A stretch of DNA of 64,000 bases from Gudongella sp049310905. GTDB lineage: Bacteria > Bacillota > Clostridia > Tissierellales > Tissierellaceae. Location: contig NZ_JBMEMN010000003.1 in the NCBI RefSeq assembly GCF_049310905.1, positions 1-64,000 of the forward strand, given 5' to 3'. Numbering within the stretch: the stretch's first letter is position 1; the number at the start of each line of letters is the position of its first letter. Under the pieces are notes generated by a model, which was not told the DNA's origin, did not search any database, and was given only the letters and a program-made list of their open reading frames with translations. This document shows positions 44,027-53,664 of the stretch, piece after piece. The translations under genes were made by a program, and so were the position numbers.

Positions 44027-45415
44027 CTACTCATCCCCTTCGTCTTCCAGTGGAAGGTATTTGTCAATAAACTCTTGACGAATTCTCTTAAGCTCCCCTC
44101 TTGGAATAATCTTCATAAGTTCCCATCCCAGATTAAGTGTTTCTTCAATGCTTCTATTGTTATCATACCCTTGATTTACATATTGGTTGTCAAATGCTTC
44201 TGCAAACTTTGCAAATGCCTTGTCTGCATCAGAAAGTGCCGACTCACCCAGAATTGTGGCAAGTTCCCTTGCTTCTATTCCTGATGTATATGCGGCATAT
44301 ATCTGGTTCATTGTATCCGCATGGTCCTCTCTGGTCTTGTCATCACCGATACCCTTGTCTTTAAGACGTGACAATGAAGGTACAACATTTATTGGTGGTT
44401 CGATACCTCTCTTGTAAAGTGCACGGGATAGTATAATCTGACCCTCTGTGATATATCCTGTAAGGTCAGGTATCGGGTGTGTAATATCATCCTCAGGCAT
44501 TGTAAGAATCGGAATCTGGGTTATTGAACCCTTTCTTCCCCTAATCCTTCCAGCTCTCTCATATATGGTTGAAAGGTCTGTATAGAGATATCCTGGATAA
44601 CCTCTACGACCAGGTACTTCTTTTCTGGCTGCCGAAGTCTCACGAAGCGCTTCAGCGTAGTTAGTCATATCAGTAAGGATTACAAGTACATGCATGTCCT
44701 TTTCATATGCGAGGTACTCAGCGCAGGTAAGCGCCATCCTTGGAGTTGCGATTCTTTCAATTGCAGGGTCATCTGCAAGGTTTACAAATAATACGGCCCT
44801 GTCAATTGCCCCTGTTTTTGTAAAGTCCTCAATAAAGAACTGAGCTTCCTCAAATGTTATACCCATAGCAGCAAATACAACGGCGAATTTCTCACCGGAC
44901 CCAACTACCTGAGCCTGTCTTGCTATCTGCGCGGCAACCTCTCCATGTGGTAGTCCTGAACCGGAGAATATTGGCAATTTTTGTCCCCTTACCAGGGTAT
45001 TAAGTCCGTCTATGCATGAAATTCCCGTCTGAATAAACTCCTCTGGATAGTCCCTTGCTACCGGGTTTATTGGAACTCCGTTTACATCTACTTTTTTCTC
45101 AGGAATAATCTTTGGTCCATCATCCTTGGGTCTTCCAAGACCATCGAATATACGTCCAATCATATCCTCGCTAACTCCGAGTTCAAGAGGTTTTCCTAGA
45201 AACTTTACCCTTGTTTTACCAAGGTTGATTCCGGAGGATCCCTCAAACAGCTGAATCATAGCCTTGTCGCCATTAACTTCAAGTACTCTACCACGTCTTT
45301 TTTCACCTGTTCCAAGCTCAATATCAACAAGCTCCTCGTACTTGACACCTTCTACTCCATCAACTACCATCAAGGGCCCAACTACTTCTCTTACGGTATT
45401 GTATTCTTTACGCAT
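44027..45415 (-). CDS. V-type ATPase subunit B
   Basis: Non-catalytic nucleotide-binding subunit of the V1 head, 462 residues. Motifs include GRIFDGLGRPKDDGP, SGSGLPHGEVAAQIARQA (no Walker lysine, as in B subunits), VILTDMTNYAEALRE and GYPGYLYTDLSTIYERAGRI. It overlaps subunit A by eight bases. Confidence 0.97.
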   Translation of the reverse strand: MRKEYNTVREVVGPLMVVDGVEGVKYEELVDIELGTGEKRRGRVLEVNGDKAMIQLFEGSSGINLGKTRVKFLGKPLELGVSEDMIGRIFDGLGRPKDDGPKIIPEKKVDVNGVPINPVARDYPEEFIQTGISCIDGLNTLVRGQKLPIFSGSGLPHGEVAAQIARQAQVVGSGEKFAVVFAAMGITFEEAQFFIEDFTKTGAIDRAVLFVNLADDPAIERIATPRMALTCAEYLAYEKDMHVLVILTDMTNYAEALRETSAARKEVPGRRGYPGYLYTDLSTIYERAGRIRGRKGSITQIPILTMPEDDITHPIPDLTGYITEGQIILSRALYKRGIEPPINVVPSLSRLKDKGIGDDKTREDHADTMNQIYAAYTSGIEARELATILGESALSDADKAFAKFAEAFDNQYVNQGYDNNRSIEETLNLGWELMKIIPRGELKRIRQEFIDKYLPLEDEGDE

Positions 45416-47171
45416 CCAGGATACCTCCTTCCTCTATAAGTTTATTTATTTCCTCATTTAGTTCAACACTTATCTCGTCTATCTTTTGCAGTTCTTCTTC
45501 ATCAATATACTTGCTTCTTGCAATTTTTTCCCTTACCGGCATATGCTCTATGTCTTTAAGGTATACTCCTTTTTCAAGTGCTTTCATTCCAAGGTCATAG
45601 AATTCAAGAATAAGTTTAAGCATCTTGTTCTGCTTCTCCAATGAACAGAATGTGTCGATATCATGGAAAGCATTTTGCTGAAGGTAATCCTCTCTCATGG
45701 ACTTTGTAGCTTCTAGCTTCAACTGGTCCTCATCTGAAAGTGAATCCCTTCCTACAAGCCTTACAATCTCCTGTAATGATGATTCCTCCTGAAGGAGGTT
45801 CATGGATTTTGCCCTGTTTTTTGCAAACTCAGGGTCAATATTTGCTGCCATCCACTGGTCCATCTTTGTCTGATATAGTGTATAGGAGTTTAGCCAGTTG
45901 ATTGCCGGGAAGTGTCTCTTGTATGAAAGTGCATGATCCAGTCCCCAGAATACCTTTACAATTCTCAGTGTAGCCTGTGATACCGGCTCTGAGATATCTC
46001 CTCCTGGAGGTGATACTGCTCCGATTACTGTAATTGCTCCCTCTCTCTCATCTGATCCGTCACAGATAACCTTTCCTGATCTCTCGTAGAATGCTGCAGC
46101 TCTTGATGCAAGATAAGCTGGGTAACCTTCGTCACCAGGCATCTCTTCAAGACGACCGGACATCTCTCTTAAGGCTTCTGCCCATCTTGATGTGGAGTCT
46201 GCCATTATGGCAACTGAATAGCCCATATCCCTGAAATACTCTGCAATTGTTATTCCAGTATAAATTGAAGCCTCTCTGGCGGCAACAGGCATATTTGATG
46301 TGTTGGCGATAAGAACCGTCCTCTTCATCAGTGATTCTCCGGTTTTCGGGTCGATTATCTCCGGGAATTCCATCAGTACGTCCGTCATCTCGTTACCACG
46401 CTCTCCACAACCTACATAGACAACTATCTCCGTGTCAGCCCACTTGGCAAGCTGATGCTGTACAACTGTCTTTCCTGAACCGAATGGTCCCGGAATTGCT
46501 GCGGTTCCTCCCTTTGCAACAGGGAAAAACGTATCGATTACCCTTTGCCCTGTCAACAAGGGAACATCAGGATTCAACTTCTTTGTAAAGGGTCTTCCTT
46601 TTCTTACGGCCCATTTCTGCATCATCTGAAGCTTCTTTTCTCCATCAAGTACACATATGTCCTCCACAACATTGAAGGATCCTTCTTTTATCTCTGTTAC
46701 CTCGCCGGAAATTCCAGGTGGCACCATTACCTTGTGAAGAATCAGAGTTGTCTCCTGTACAGTACCAATGACATCTCCAGAAACGACCTTATCTCCAACT
46801 TTGACAGTGGGTGTAAAGTCCCACTTCTTTTCCCTGTCCAGATTGTCGACCTTTGTACCTCTGGTCATAAAGTCACCTGACACTTCCCTGAACTTGTTAA
46901 GTGGTCTCTGTATTCCGTCAAACATGGCTTCTATCATTCCAGGTCCAAGTTCAACCGATAGAGGTTCACCAGTGGTATACACAGGGTCTCCAGGACCAAT
47001 TCCCGTAGTCTCCTCATATACCTGTATTGATGCTCTATCATCTCTCATTTCTATTATCTCACCGACAAGCTTGAAGTCGGAAACTTGTACTACGTCATAT
47101 ACATTCGCTTCATCCATCCCCTCAGCAACTACCAAGGGTCCAGATACTTTCACTATTTTCCCTACTTTCAA
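45408..47171 (-). CDS. V-type ATPase catalytic subunit A
   Basis: ATP-hydrolysing subunit of 587 residues. The P-loop is IPGPFGSGKTVVQHQLAKW, Walker B is VAIMADSTSRWAEALRE, and the non-homologous insertion typical of A subunits (about 110-190) is present. The start is a TTG at 47171 with GAGGG upstream. This is the motor of a sodium- or proton-translocating rotary ATPase. Confidence 0.97.
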   Translation of the reverse strand: MKVGKIVKVSGPLVVAEGMDEANVYDVVQVSDFKLVGEIIEMRDDRASIQVYEETTGIGPGDPVYTTGEPLSVELGPGMIEAMFDGIQRPLNKFREVSGDFMTRGTKVDNLDREKKWDFTPTVKVGDKVVSGDVIGTVQETTLILHKVMVPPGISGEVTEIKEGSFNVVEDICVLDGEKKLQMMQKWAVRKGRPFTKKLNPDVPLLTGQRVIDTFFPVAKGGTAAIPGPFGSGKTVVQHQLAKWADTEIVVYVGCGERGNEMTDVLMEFPEIIDPKTGESLMKRTVLIANTSNMPVAAREASIYTGITIAEYFRDMGYSVAIMADSTSRWAEALREMSGRLEEMPGDEGYPAYLASRAAAFYERSGKVICDGSDEREGAITVIGAVSPPGGDISEPVSQATLRIVKVFWGLDHALSYKRHFPAINWLNSYTLYQTKMDQWMAANIDPEFAKNRAKSMNLLQEESSLQEIVRLVGRDSLSDEDQLKLEATKSMREDYLQQNAFHDIDTFCSLEKQNKMLKLILEFYDLGMKALEKGVYLKDIEHMPVREKIARSKYIDEEELQKIDEISVELNEEINKLIEEGGILDA

Positions 47172-47187
47172 GATAAGCCCTCTCTTT

Positions 47188-47496
47188 CTATAAAATATTT
47201 GATCCTACGGCCTTTTCAACATTCTCGTTTATCCTGTCCATCCCTATATTAAGTGTTCCCTGATTGCTAGGGATAAGAATAACCGCAGGGATTATCTCTT
47301 TGTCATATCTATCAACAGTATCTGGTATCAAACTGGCAATCTGCTCTGTGATAAAGATAACTCCATAATTGTTTCTTGCCATGGTATCCACTGTTTTTCT
47401 AGCTTCATCTGCCTCTTTTACTGTAAATACCTCTACTCCCAAGGCTTTAAATGCCAGTACGGAATCCTTGTCTCCAATTACTCCCACTTTAAACAT
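47188..47496 (-). CDS. V-type ATPase subunit F
   Basis: Small stalk subunit of 102 residues, MFKVGVIGDKDSVLAFKALGVE with the FITEQIASLI motif. The ATG at 47496 overlaps the end of subunit C by eight bases. A GTG nine bases upstream is an alternative start. Confidence 0.92.
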   Translation of the reverse strand: MFKVGVIGDKDSVLAFKALGVEVFTVKEADEARKTVDTMARNNYGVIFITEQIASLIPDTVDRYDKEIIPAVILIPSNQGTLNIGMDRINENVEKAVGSNIL

Positions 47497-48490
47497 ATAG
47501 ATCACGCAACCTTTCTCTTATGGCCTCTGGTGAAAGATTGTTCATTTTAGAAACCATTATTATTCTCAGTATCTTCATTTCCATTTCCTTTGCAACCAGA
47601 TATGAGAACAGGGGTTCAGGCCCAAATGTTACAGATTTTGAATCCTTGTTAAGACTTATCATGTAGTTGTCCATGTACTTCTCAAATATGGACAATCTTC
47701 CTGTTTCCTGATATGCCTCAAGACCCTTTAAGAGTTGCTTGCTTATTCTTGCATTTCTAAACTTGTTCATCATGACATCAATTGAGTCATTCATGGTAAG
47801 GAGAATGTCATCTCTTTCAATGTTTCCGTTGAAGAGGATCACTTCTCTGAAGAATCTAAGATCCTTCCCTTGTTTCTTAAGTCTAATTGCTGCTGATACG
47901 TTTAGAAAATCAATCAGATCCTTCACATAAGCCTTAAACAGATCTATTTCTGTCCCTTTGGCTATCTTGTATAAATGCTTGAAATAATGTCTGTCCGCGA
48001 GGATATCTATTCTTTGAGGGTCTTTTTGCTCTTCATAATCCTTTATGATTTCTGCAATTGCTTCCTTAAACTCCAGTTGAATGTCCCTCATCTGTTCTGC
48101 TTTAAACATTGCCTTCAGTTTATTGAAATCAATCGTTCCAATTGGAATATACAAATCCGACAGGTCCTTCTCCATAACATGTTCTTTAAGCATTACCTTA
48201 AGATTGTGATAATCGTACTTTAATGCCATCAAATCCACAACTTCATCCTGAGGTGATATTTCTCTCATCAAGTCGTATGACTTTTTGAGTTCGTTGGCTA
48301 ATATCTGCTCATAATCTTCACCTTTTTCCACAGCTGATACTGCGCTTGCATATTCTGTATCTCCAAGGGCTCTCAGTACCTCTTCCAAATCCTTTGCATC
48401 TACCATCTTGTCGATGGTTGGCTGATCAAGGAGCTTTTTTTCAAGGACTCTGGTACGTGTTACCCCCTGGGTAAATTCCATTCTATCCAT
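47489..48490 (-). CDS. V-type ATPase subunit C
   Basis: Socket subunit (V0 subunit d type) of 333 residues linking the stalk to the membrane ring. It is helical, with TRTRVLEKKLLDQPTIDKMVDAKDLEEVLRALGDTEY at the start and LVAKEMEMKILRIIMVSKMNNLSPEAIRERL at the end. The ATG at 48490 follows TAGGAGTGA. Confidence 0.93.
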   Translation of the reverse strand: MDRMEFTQGVTRTRVLEKKLLDQPTIDKMVDAKDLEEVLRALGDTEYASAVSAVEKGEDYEQILANELKKSYDLMREISPQDEVVDLMALKYDYHNLKVMLKEHVMEKDLSDLYIPIGTIDFNKLKAMFKAEQMRDIQLEFKEAIAEIIKDYEEQKDPQRIDILADRHYFKHLYKIAKGTEIDLFKAYVKDLIDFLNVSAAIRLKKQGKDLRFFREVILFNGNIERDDILLTMNDSIDVMMNKFRNARISKQLLKGLEAYQETGRLSIFEKYMDNYMISLNKDSKSVTFGPEPLFSYLVAKEMEMKILRIIMVSKMNNLSPEAIRERLRDLYV

Positions 48491-48500
48491 GAACTCACTC

Positions 48501-49058
48501 CTATTCTTCAAAGAGTTTCTGTACTATCTCCCCTTCGAGATCCTCCCTGATTTCGTCAACCAGGGCATCAAATGTGTAATTATATATTATATCTCCATCT
48601 TTAAGTATAAATCCTGAATCAACGGACTCATCCTCGACAAGTGCCACCTCGTCCGAAAGCTCTTTTAACTGCTGGACTTTTTCCTTTTTCACAAGTACTG
48701 AAGGCTTGCCTTCTATATCTATATCCTTTATGGAAGACTCCACAAATCTCAGATATTCCTTCTGGTCCAGATCTGAAAGTTTATCCTTTGCCATCTTGAA
48801 TACTGTATCCATAACTTCCTGCTTGGCGGATAGCTTTTCATCGCGGACCTTAAGTTCGGCACTTGATATTACTCTATCCTTGAGCATTTCAGCTTCTGCT
48901 GCTGCCTTCTCGAGAATTTTTTCCTTTCTCTCATTCGCTTCCTTTACCCTTTGATTAATGAGACTATCGTTTCTTTTCTCAGCGCCTTTAACTATCTCAC
49001 TGGCCTTGTTCTTTGCATCCTCAAGAATCTTTTGGGTAAGGTTATCTAAATTTGACAT
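48501..49058 (-). CDS. V-type ATPase subunit E
   Basis: Peripheral-stalk subunit of 185 residues. A long coiled coil (LTQKILEDAKNKASEIVKGAEKRND and onward) is followed by a C-terminal globular domain ending VDEIREDLEGEIVQKLFEE. It pairs with the subunit encoded at the operon start. Confidence 0.92.
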   Translation of the reverse strand: MSNLDNLTQKILEDAKNKASEIVKGAEKRNDSLINQRVKEANERKEKILEKAAAEAEMLKDRVISSAELKVRDEKLSAKQEVMDTVFKMAKDKLSDLDQKEYLRFVESSIKDIDIEGKPSVLVKKEKVQQLKELSDEVALVEDESVDSGFILKDGDIIYNYTFDALVDEIREDLEGEIVQKLFEE

Positions 49059-49079
49059 AGCTTCACATCCTTACTTTTT

Positions 49080-49559
49080 CTAGAAACTTACGGCGTTTAC
49101 AAGAATTAGTGAGATTACAAATGCCAGCAGGGCATATGTCTCAACCATAACCGAGTAGATAATACCCTTGGTTGAATGCTCTTCGTTCTTTGCAAGGATT
49201 GATATACCTGAAGCTGCAACTTTTCCCTGAGCAATGGCTGACTGCCATCCAACAAATCCGATTGGCATACAAGCCGCCATAAGGTACATACCATGAGCAA
49301 GGCTCATTCCTGCATCAAGCTGTCCAAGGACCAAAAGTCCTATTACAAATCCGTACAGTCCCTGTGTACCTGGAAGCAACTGTAATACCAGTGAACGACC
49401 AAACTTGTCAGGTTCCTCAATTATTAGACCACTTGCTGCCTGTCCTACAATTCCGATTCCAATCGCAGATCCTATACCTGAAAGGAATACTGCCAGTGCT
49501 ATACCTAATCCTCCGAAAAATACCCCACCATTTGAAACAATAAATTCAGTAAACATCAT
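49080..49559 (-). CDS. V-type ATPase proteolipid subunit K with sodium-binding ligands
   Basis: Membrane rotor-ring subunit of 159 residues with four helices in two hairpins, like NtpK of Enterococcus hirae. The sodium ligands of that enzyme are all present: L62, T65 and Q66 in LQLLPGTQGLYGF, Q111 in AIAQGKVAASG, and E140 in VMVETYALLAF. This supports Na+ rather than H+ as coupling ion. AGGAGG precedes the ATG. Confidence 0.95.
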   Translation of the reverse strand: MMFTEFIVSNGGVFFGGLGIALAVFLSGIGSAIGIGIVGQAASGLIIEEPDKFGRSLVLQLLPGTQGLYGFVIGLLVLGQLDAGMSLAHGMYLMAACMPIGFVGWQSAIAQGKVAASGISILAKNEEHSTKGIIYSVMVETYALLAFVISLILVNAVSF

Positions 49560-49576
49560 TTACATTTCCTCCTAAT

Positions 49577-51523
49577 CTATTTTAGATTTATATATTTTGG
49601 TTTGCTTCTAAATCCGTTAAATCTCTTTCCTCCACCTTCGTAGAACTTCCCAAAGAATTCAACGAATATCAGTCTAATGGCATGAACATATGCTCCAAGC
49701 AGTGTAAGTCCAAGATTAAATGTCTGCCCGAAGATGAAGATAATAATGGCTCCGATAAATCCAAGCACTCCACTTCCAGCAACCATACCTGCCATCATAT
49801 TGACCGCACCGGCTATAAATCCTCCGGCCAGTCCCAAGGCCATCAGCCTTGAATATGATACAAAGTCACCTACATAACCTGACATTCCATACAAGGAGTA
49901 GATTCCTCCTCCTATCTTCCCAACCATACCTTCTGCATCTCTTCCTCCTGTAAGTACAATTCCAACCATTCCCACTATCATAACTACCAGACTGATGGTC
50001 TTCACCAGTTCAGGAAGGGTCACTACAATATTCAGAAGGTAAACAATTGCTCCTGTCAGTGCCAGATACCAAAGTCCTACATCAAACAGGGCATCCTTGA
50101 CTTTTCCATTGTGTATCAGAACGTATGCTTTTATGGCTAATGCAAAGTATATGTGGATCAGTCCAAATATTATGGATAGTATAAGAAGAGTATTGTAATC
50201 TTCAGCAGGCTCAAATAAGCCGGGAAGAGGTATTATTCCTCCGAATAGGGAACCGTATAGGAATCCCCACACTATTACTGAAAAGCTCAAGTAATAAAAA
50301 AACTTAACGAAAAGTTTTGTGTTTTCTTTCAAGTTAAACTTTTTAAGAACAAATAATGTTCCAATGAGCATTATCAGACCATAACCTACATCCGCTGCCA
50401 TCATTCCAAAGAAAGCAAGATAAAACGGTGCCAATAATGGAGTAGGGTCAACTTCACTGTACTTGGGCATTGAATACATCCCTGTTAAGGATTCAAATGC
50501 CTTTGCAAAATTTGAATTCTTAAGCAGAATTGGGGTATCATCGCTTTCCCTTTCCGCTTCCTTCATTTCAATATAATAGATATTTTGGAGTCTGTCCCTG
50601 ATATTGTTTTCAAACTCTTCCGCCTTGTCTGAAGGTATGTAGCCTTTTATGACATCGACGTTTTCTGTAGAAAGAAAGTTCTCAGCGGCAGCTGTTCTGA
50701 GCTTCTTATTGCTCAGATAGTCGTATACCAGCTCCAGTCTGGGTATTTCGGGAGTCATCTCCTTGATACTCTTTTCAACATCTCCCATCTGGGAATTCAA
50801 TTCCTCAATTCTCTTATTGGTCTTTTCCATTTCCTGGGCAGGTTTGTCTTCTCCCTGGATTATTACCTTGGAAAAGCTTGTGTTTCTGAGACTATCTAAT
50901 GCCTTCTCAACTTCTTCACCATAGGACATGGCTACAACATAAAGATTGTCCTTGTCCTCCTCCACGACTTCGTAGTAAGTCCTTTCGAAGCCTGTCATTT
51001 CCTCAGAAAGTCTTTCTTTGAGTTTTTTGGGTACAGTCCCTGTAAAAATCTCAGCCTTACTGATTCCATTGATTTCAGAAACGGATACATCAAGAGATTT
51101 CCATGGTTTGAGCTCTGATAATCTTGCCCTCGCCTTTTCCTTCTCCTGCTTGAGTGATTCCATTCTCTTCCAAAGGCTCTCAACCTCGTCCAGTGTCTCC
51201 TTGTACTCAATGGACAGTGCCTGTTCCTCAAGATCCTCGAAAGTGAATGTTTTCACACCTTCCTGCATGGCCTTGATACCTTTCGGTTTTACGTGGAACT
51301 TTGATAAAATGCTTATTGCATATGAAACATTGTTTATGTCATCATCAATTTCCATTAGACTTTCCGGTACCCTGACATTTTTTAATCCCAATTCTGAAAG
51401 TGTTCCATCTACGCCCAGATTTGTAAAATGGACGTATTCAAACTTCTGAAGCTCATGGAGAAGATCTTCCTTGGATGAATCGAAGGCAAATAAGCTGAAC
51501 TCATTCATCTTAACTATTGCCAT
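49577..51523 (-). CDS. V-type ATPase subunit I
   Basis: Membrane stator subunit of 648 residues (subunit a type). The N-terminal half is soluble and coiled-coil; the C-terminal half has about seven or eight membrane helices with FFGMMAADVGYGLIMLIG, GDFVSYSRLMALGLAGG and YVHAIRLIFVEFFGKFYEGGG, including the stator arginine. It overlaps the preceding gene by 14 bases. An ATG at 51508 is a possible alternative start. Confidence 0.95.
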   Translation of the reverse strand: MAIVKMNEFSLFAFDSSKEDLLHELQKFEYVHFTNLGVDGTLSELGLKNVRVPESLMEIDDDINNVSYAISILSKFHVKPKGIKAMQEGVKTFTFEDLEEQALSIEYKETLDEVESLWKRMESLKQEKEKARARLSELKPWKSLDVSVSEINGISKAEIFTGTVPKKLKERLSEEMTGFERTYYEVVEEDKDNLYVVAMSYGEEVEKALDSLRNTSFSKVIIQGEDKPAQEMEKTNKRIEELNSQMGDVEKSIKEMTPEIPRLELVYDYLSNKKLRTAAAENFLSTENVDVIKGYIPSDKAEEFENNIRDRLQNIYYIEMKEAERESDDTPILLKNSNFAKAFESLTGMYSMPKYSEVDPTPLLAPFYLAFFGMMAADVGYGLIMLIGTLFVLKKFNLKENTKLFVKFFYYLSFSVIVWGFLYGSLFGGIIPLPGLFEPAEDYNTLLILSIIFGLIHIYFALAIKAYVLIHNGKVKDALFDVGLWYLALTGAIVYLLNIVVTLPELVKTISLVVMIVGMVGIVLTGGRDAEGMVGKIGGGIYSLYGMSGYVGDFVSYSRLMALGLAGGFIAGAVNMMAGMVAGSGVLGFIGAIIIFIFGQTFNLGLTLLGAYVHAIRLIFVEFFGKFYEGGGKRFNGFRSKPKYINLK

Positions 51524-51836
51524 TATTGTTCACGATCCTCTCAATAATTATATTGCTTACTCTTTCCAGTTTCTCAGCTTCCATTTCCTTTAACGCTTCC
51601 GCCTCTGCCCTACCCTTCTCAAGGATAGGTTTTGCTATGGCTTCCCCTTCACTTACTGCAGTCTTCTTAATACTGTCAGCTTCTGATTTGGCCTCATCAA
51701 GTATCATCTTGAACTGCTCATCTGCCTTCTGGGATGATTCTTTAGTGGATTTTTTTACTCTGTTGCCAGCTTCCTCTAAAATTTCCCTGGCTTGCTCTTC
51801 TGCTTTTTTTACGGCCAGTATAGCATCTGTTGCCAT
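51510..51836 (-). CDS. V-type ATPase peripheral-stalk subunit (G/H type)
   Basis: A 108-residue, almost entirely coiled-coil protein rich in Ala, Glu and Lys (ILAVKKAEEQAREILEEAGN and on). It is the first gene of the ATPase operon, as in related clusters where it pairs with subunit E. GGGGGTGAAGCG precedes the ATG. Confidence 0.88.
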   Translation of the reverse strand: MATDAILAVKKAEEQAREILEEAGNRVKKSTKESSQKADEQFKMILDEAKSEADSIKKTAVSEGEAIAKPILEKGRAEAEALKEMEAEKLERVSNIIIERIVNNNGNS

Positions 51837-51897
51837 CGCTTCACCCCCTAAAATGTATATATTGAAAAATTATCTAATACCACGACTATACTAACTA

Positions 51898-51926
51898 ATT
51901 CTATAATAATTATTCTGATAAATCAA
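51898..51926 (-). promoter_or_regulatory. Promoter of the V-type ATPase operon
   Basis: On the minus strand, TTGATT (51921-51926) and TAGAAT (51898-51903) are spaced by 17 bp, about 60 bp ahead of the first ATPase gene. Confidence 0.68.
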
Positions 51927-51970
51927 TAATTTGCTAATAAATTATCAATCAATTATCATTTTTCCTGCAC

Positions 51971-52411
51971 CTAAAAATCGTCATCCTTGCCTTTAAACGC
52001 CTCAATTTCATCGTTTAGCTCGATAATTCCTCCAGAAATTATTTTTGCATAACTGACGGATTTCACTAGAGTGCAAGGCTTATTTTTGATAATGTTCTGG
52101 CACTCAGGGAAGCACTTTTTCCTAGTGCTGCTTATTTGAATTAAAACATCCCCGATTTTATACATATCTCCTTTAGACAAGTCGGAATTACCAACATAGG
52201 AAATATTCTCAGTAAATCTGGGAATGCACAATCCATTGATTTTCCCTTCCTCAATTTCTTCTCTGATATGAAGAGGAAGGAGAGAAAGCTGTTTTTCGCC
52301 ACCTTTTGCATTCTTGTCCCCTTCTATTCCCATGCCTTTGATGCAAACTGCCTTTTGTAAGCTTTTAGTTTCCTTGTCAACAGTTCTTATGTTGAGTCTC
52401 TTTACCTTCAT
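51971..52411 (-). CDS. Short MOSC-domain protein
   Basis: A 146-residue stand-alone MOSC domain. It has the start MKVKRLNI, GMGIEGDKNAKGGEKQLSLL, PRFTENISYVG and CFPECQNIIKN. MOSC domains are linked to molybdenum cofactor and sulfur transfer. GAGGTG precedes the ATG at 52411. It is between the ATPase promoter and a small lysine-rich gene. The substrate is unknown. Confidence 0.82.
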   Translation of the reverse strand: MKVKRLNIRTVDKETKSLQKAVCIKGMGIEGDKNAKGGEKQLSLLPLHIREEIEEGKINGLCIPRFTENISYVGNSDLSKGDMYKIGDVLIQISSTRKKCFPECQNIIKNKPCTLVKSVSYAKIISGGIIELNDEIEAFKGKDDDF

Positions 52412-52444
52412 TATCACACCTCTTTATTCATTCTGACAAAAGCA

Positions 52445-52467
52445 AGAGACCAACATAGTTGATCTCT
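52445..52467 (-). terminator. Hairpin terminator after the small lysine-rich gene
   Basis: On the minus strand, AGAGATCAAC-TAT-GTTGGTCTCT (one G-U pair) is followed by TGCTTTTG. Confidence 0.6.
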
Positions 52468-52470
52468 CAA

Positions 52471-52725
52471 TTATCTTTTCCCCGGCATTTTTCTCTTTAT
52501 AAATCTTTTTTTCTCCGGACTGTCCTTATCTGTAATCTTTTGATGAACTTCCTTAAGGTCTTCCACCTTTTCCTTTATTCTTTTCCCATCCTTTGAAATC
52601 TCTTCAACTGTCTTTTTGCTTTTTTCCAAGTCAAACTTTCTCTTTGTAATCGAAAAGTCCCCAGATTTGAAATCACTTATTATCTCTCCAGGTTTTTTTA
52701 TCTTCTTTTTTGTAAAATTATCCAT
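52471..52725 (-). CDS. Small lysine-rich coiled-coil protein, unrecognised
   Basis: An 84-residue, highly charged protein (KKKIKKPGEIISDFKSGDF, KRKFDLEKSKKTVEEISKDG). A predicted coiled coil spans about 28-65 and the tail is basic (KKRFIKRKMPGKR). The ATG at 52725 follows AGAGGTG. I recognise no family. A nucleic-acid-binding role is possible from composition alone. Confidence 0.6.
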   Translation of the reverse strand: MDNFTKKKIKKPGEIISDFKSGDFSITKRKFDLEKSKKTVEEISKDGKRIKEKVEDLKEVHQKITDKDSPEKKRFIKRKMPGKR

Positions 52726-52800
52726 TATAATCACCTCTATTTATATCTACCCTGAGAGGGTAAATGTGAATCTGAATAATTCCTTCGTATATATATTGAA

Positions 52801-52835
52801 GGACAGCTTTTTAGGTATCCTCTCAAAAGCTGTCC
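52801..52835. terminator. Inverted repeat after the CcsB gene
   Basis: GGACAGCTTTT (52801-52811) and AAAAGCTGTCC (52825-52835) are perfect 11-bp arms with a 13-base spacer. There is no T run outside the stem, so it may be a message-stabilising or weak termination hairpin. Confidence 0.55.
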
Positions 52836-52840
52836 AAATC

Positions 52841-53662
52841 TTATCTGTAACTATGAATGCTTGGCAATATGTTATTTACTCCCACAAATGTGAAGATTAC
52901 ACTGATAAACCCAATTACAGCAAACCAGGCAGCGGGTTTTCCTTTCCAGCCTCTATTGAATCTAAGATGAATATATACTGAATATATGAGCCAGGTTATC
53001 AGAGACCATGTTTCCTTCGGGTCCCAGCCCCAATACCTTGACCATGCATACTTGGCCCAAATCGCCCCTGTAACTATGACAAGAGTCAGCATCAGATATC
53101 CAAATGCAATAACCCTGTAGCTTAAGTAGTCACATACCTCCGACTTTAGAAGTACTGTGTCACCATCTCCTGAAGCCTTTTGCCTCTCTCCTATCAGATA
53201 CATTGCAGCAAGCCCCGCAGCTACTGCGAATGAACCATAGCTTATTACAGCAGTTCCTACATGCAAGTACAGCCACCCACTTTGAAGTGCGGGCATAAGT
53301 GGTTTTACAGTCTTTGGAAGCATAGATGCATACCCCATTACAAGGAATGCTATTGGCATTACAAATGCTCCTATTCCAGTGAACTTATATGCATAGTGAA
53401 GCACAATATAGCACAGGACAATACCCCACGCAAAACTAGTTGCAAACTCAAATTGATTTGTAAATGGCAATCTCCCTGAATGGATAACTCTGAGAATCAT
53501 GGCAAGAGTATGTACTCCAAAGCCTCCGATTGCAAGTCCAATGGCAATTCTTCCAATTTTTTCTTTCTTCAAGGCTACAAAGACAAAAAACAGAACAGCT
53601 GATAGGGTGTATGCAATAAATGCAAGAGTAAACAGTATTTCTTCGAAATATACCAAATTCAT
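52841..53662 (-). CDS. System II cytochrome c biogenesis protein CcsB/ResC (CcsA family)
   Basis: Membrane haem-delivery and ligation protein of 273 residues with about eight helices. The haem-handling WWD-type motif reads WGWDPKETWSLITWLIY. Histidines in GVHTLAMILR, YLHVGTAVISYGSFA and YSVYIHLRF fit the conserved haem ligands. It starts two bases after the ResB stop. Together they attach haem to c-type apocytochromes outside the membrane; the multiheme cytochrome upstream is the obvious client. Confidence 0.94.
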   Translation of the reverse strand: MNLVYFEEILFTLAFIAYTLSAVLFFVFVALKKEKIGRIAIGLAIGGFGVHTLAMILRVIHSGRLPFTNQFEFATSFAWGIVLCYIVLHYAYKFTGIGAFVMPIAFLVMGYASMLPKTVKPLMPALQSGWLYLHVGTAVISYGSFAVAAGLAAMYLIGERQKASGDGDTVLLKSEVCDYLSYRVIAFGYLMLTLVIVTGAIWAKYAWSRYWGWDPKETWSLITWLIYSVYIHLRFNRGWKGKPAAWFAVIGFISVIFTFVGVNNILPSIHSYR

Positions 53663-53664
53663 TG

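Noticed and set aside
46768..47193. Long plus-strand ORFs opposite the ATPase, phosphorylase and other minus-strand genes.
   Set aside because: They are antisense shadows of well-supported genes, rich in Ser/Pro or Leu/Cys, with no ribosome sites or families.
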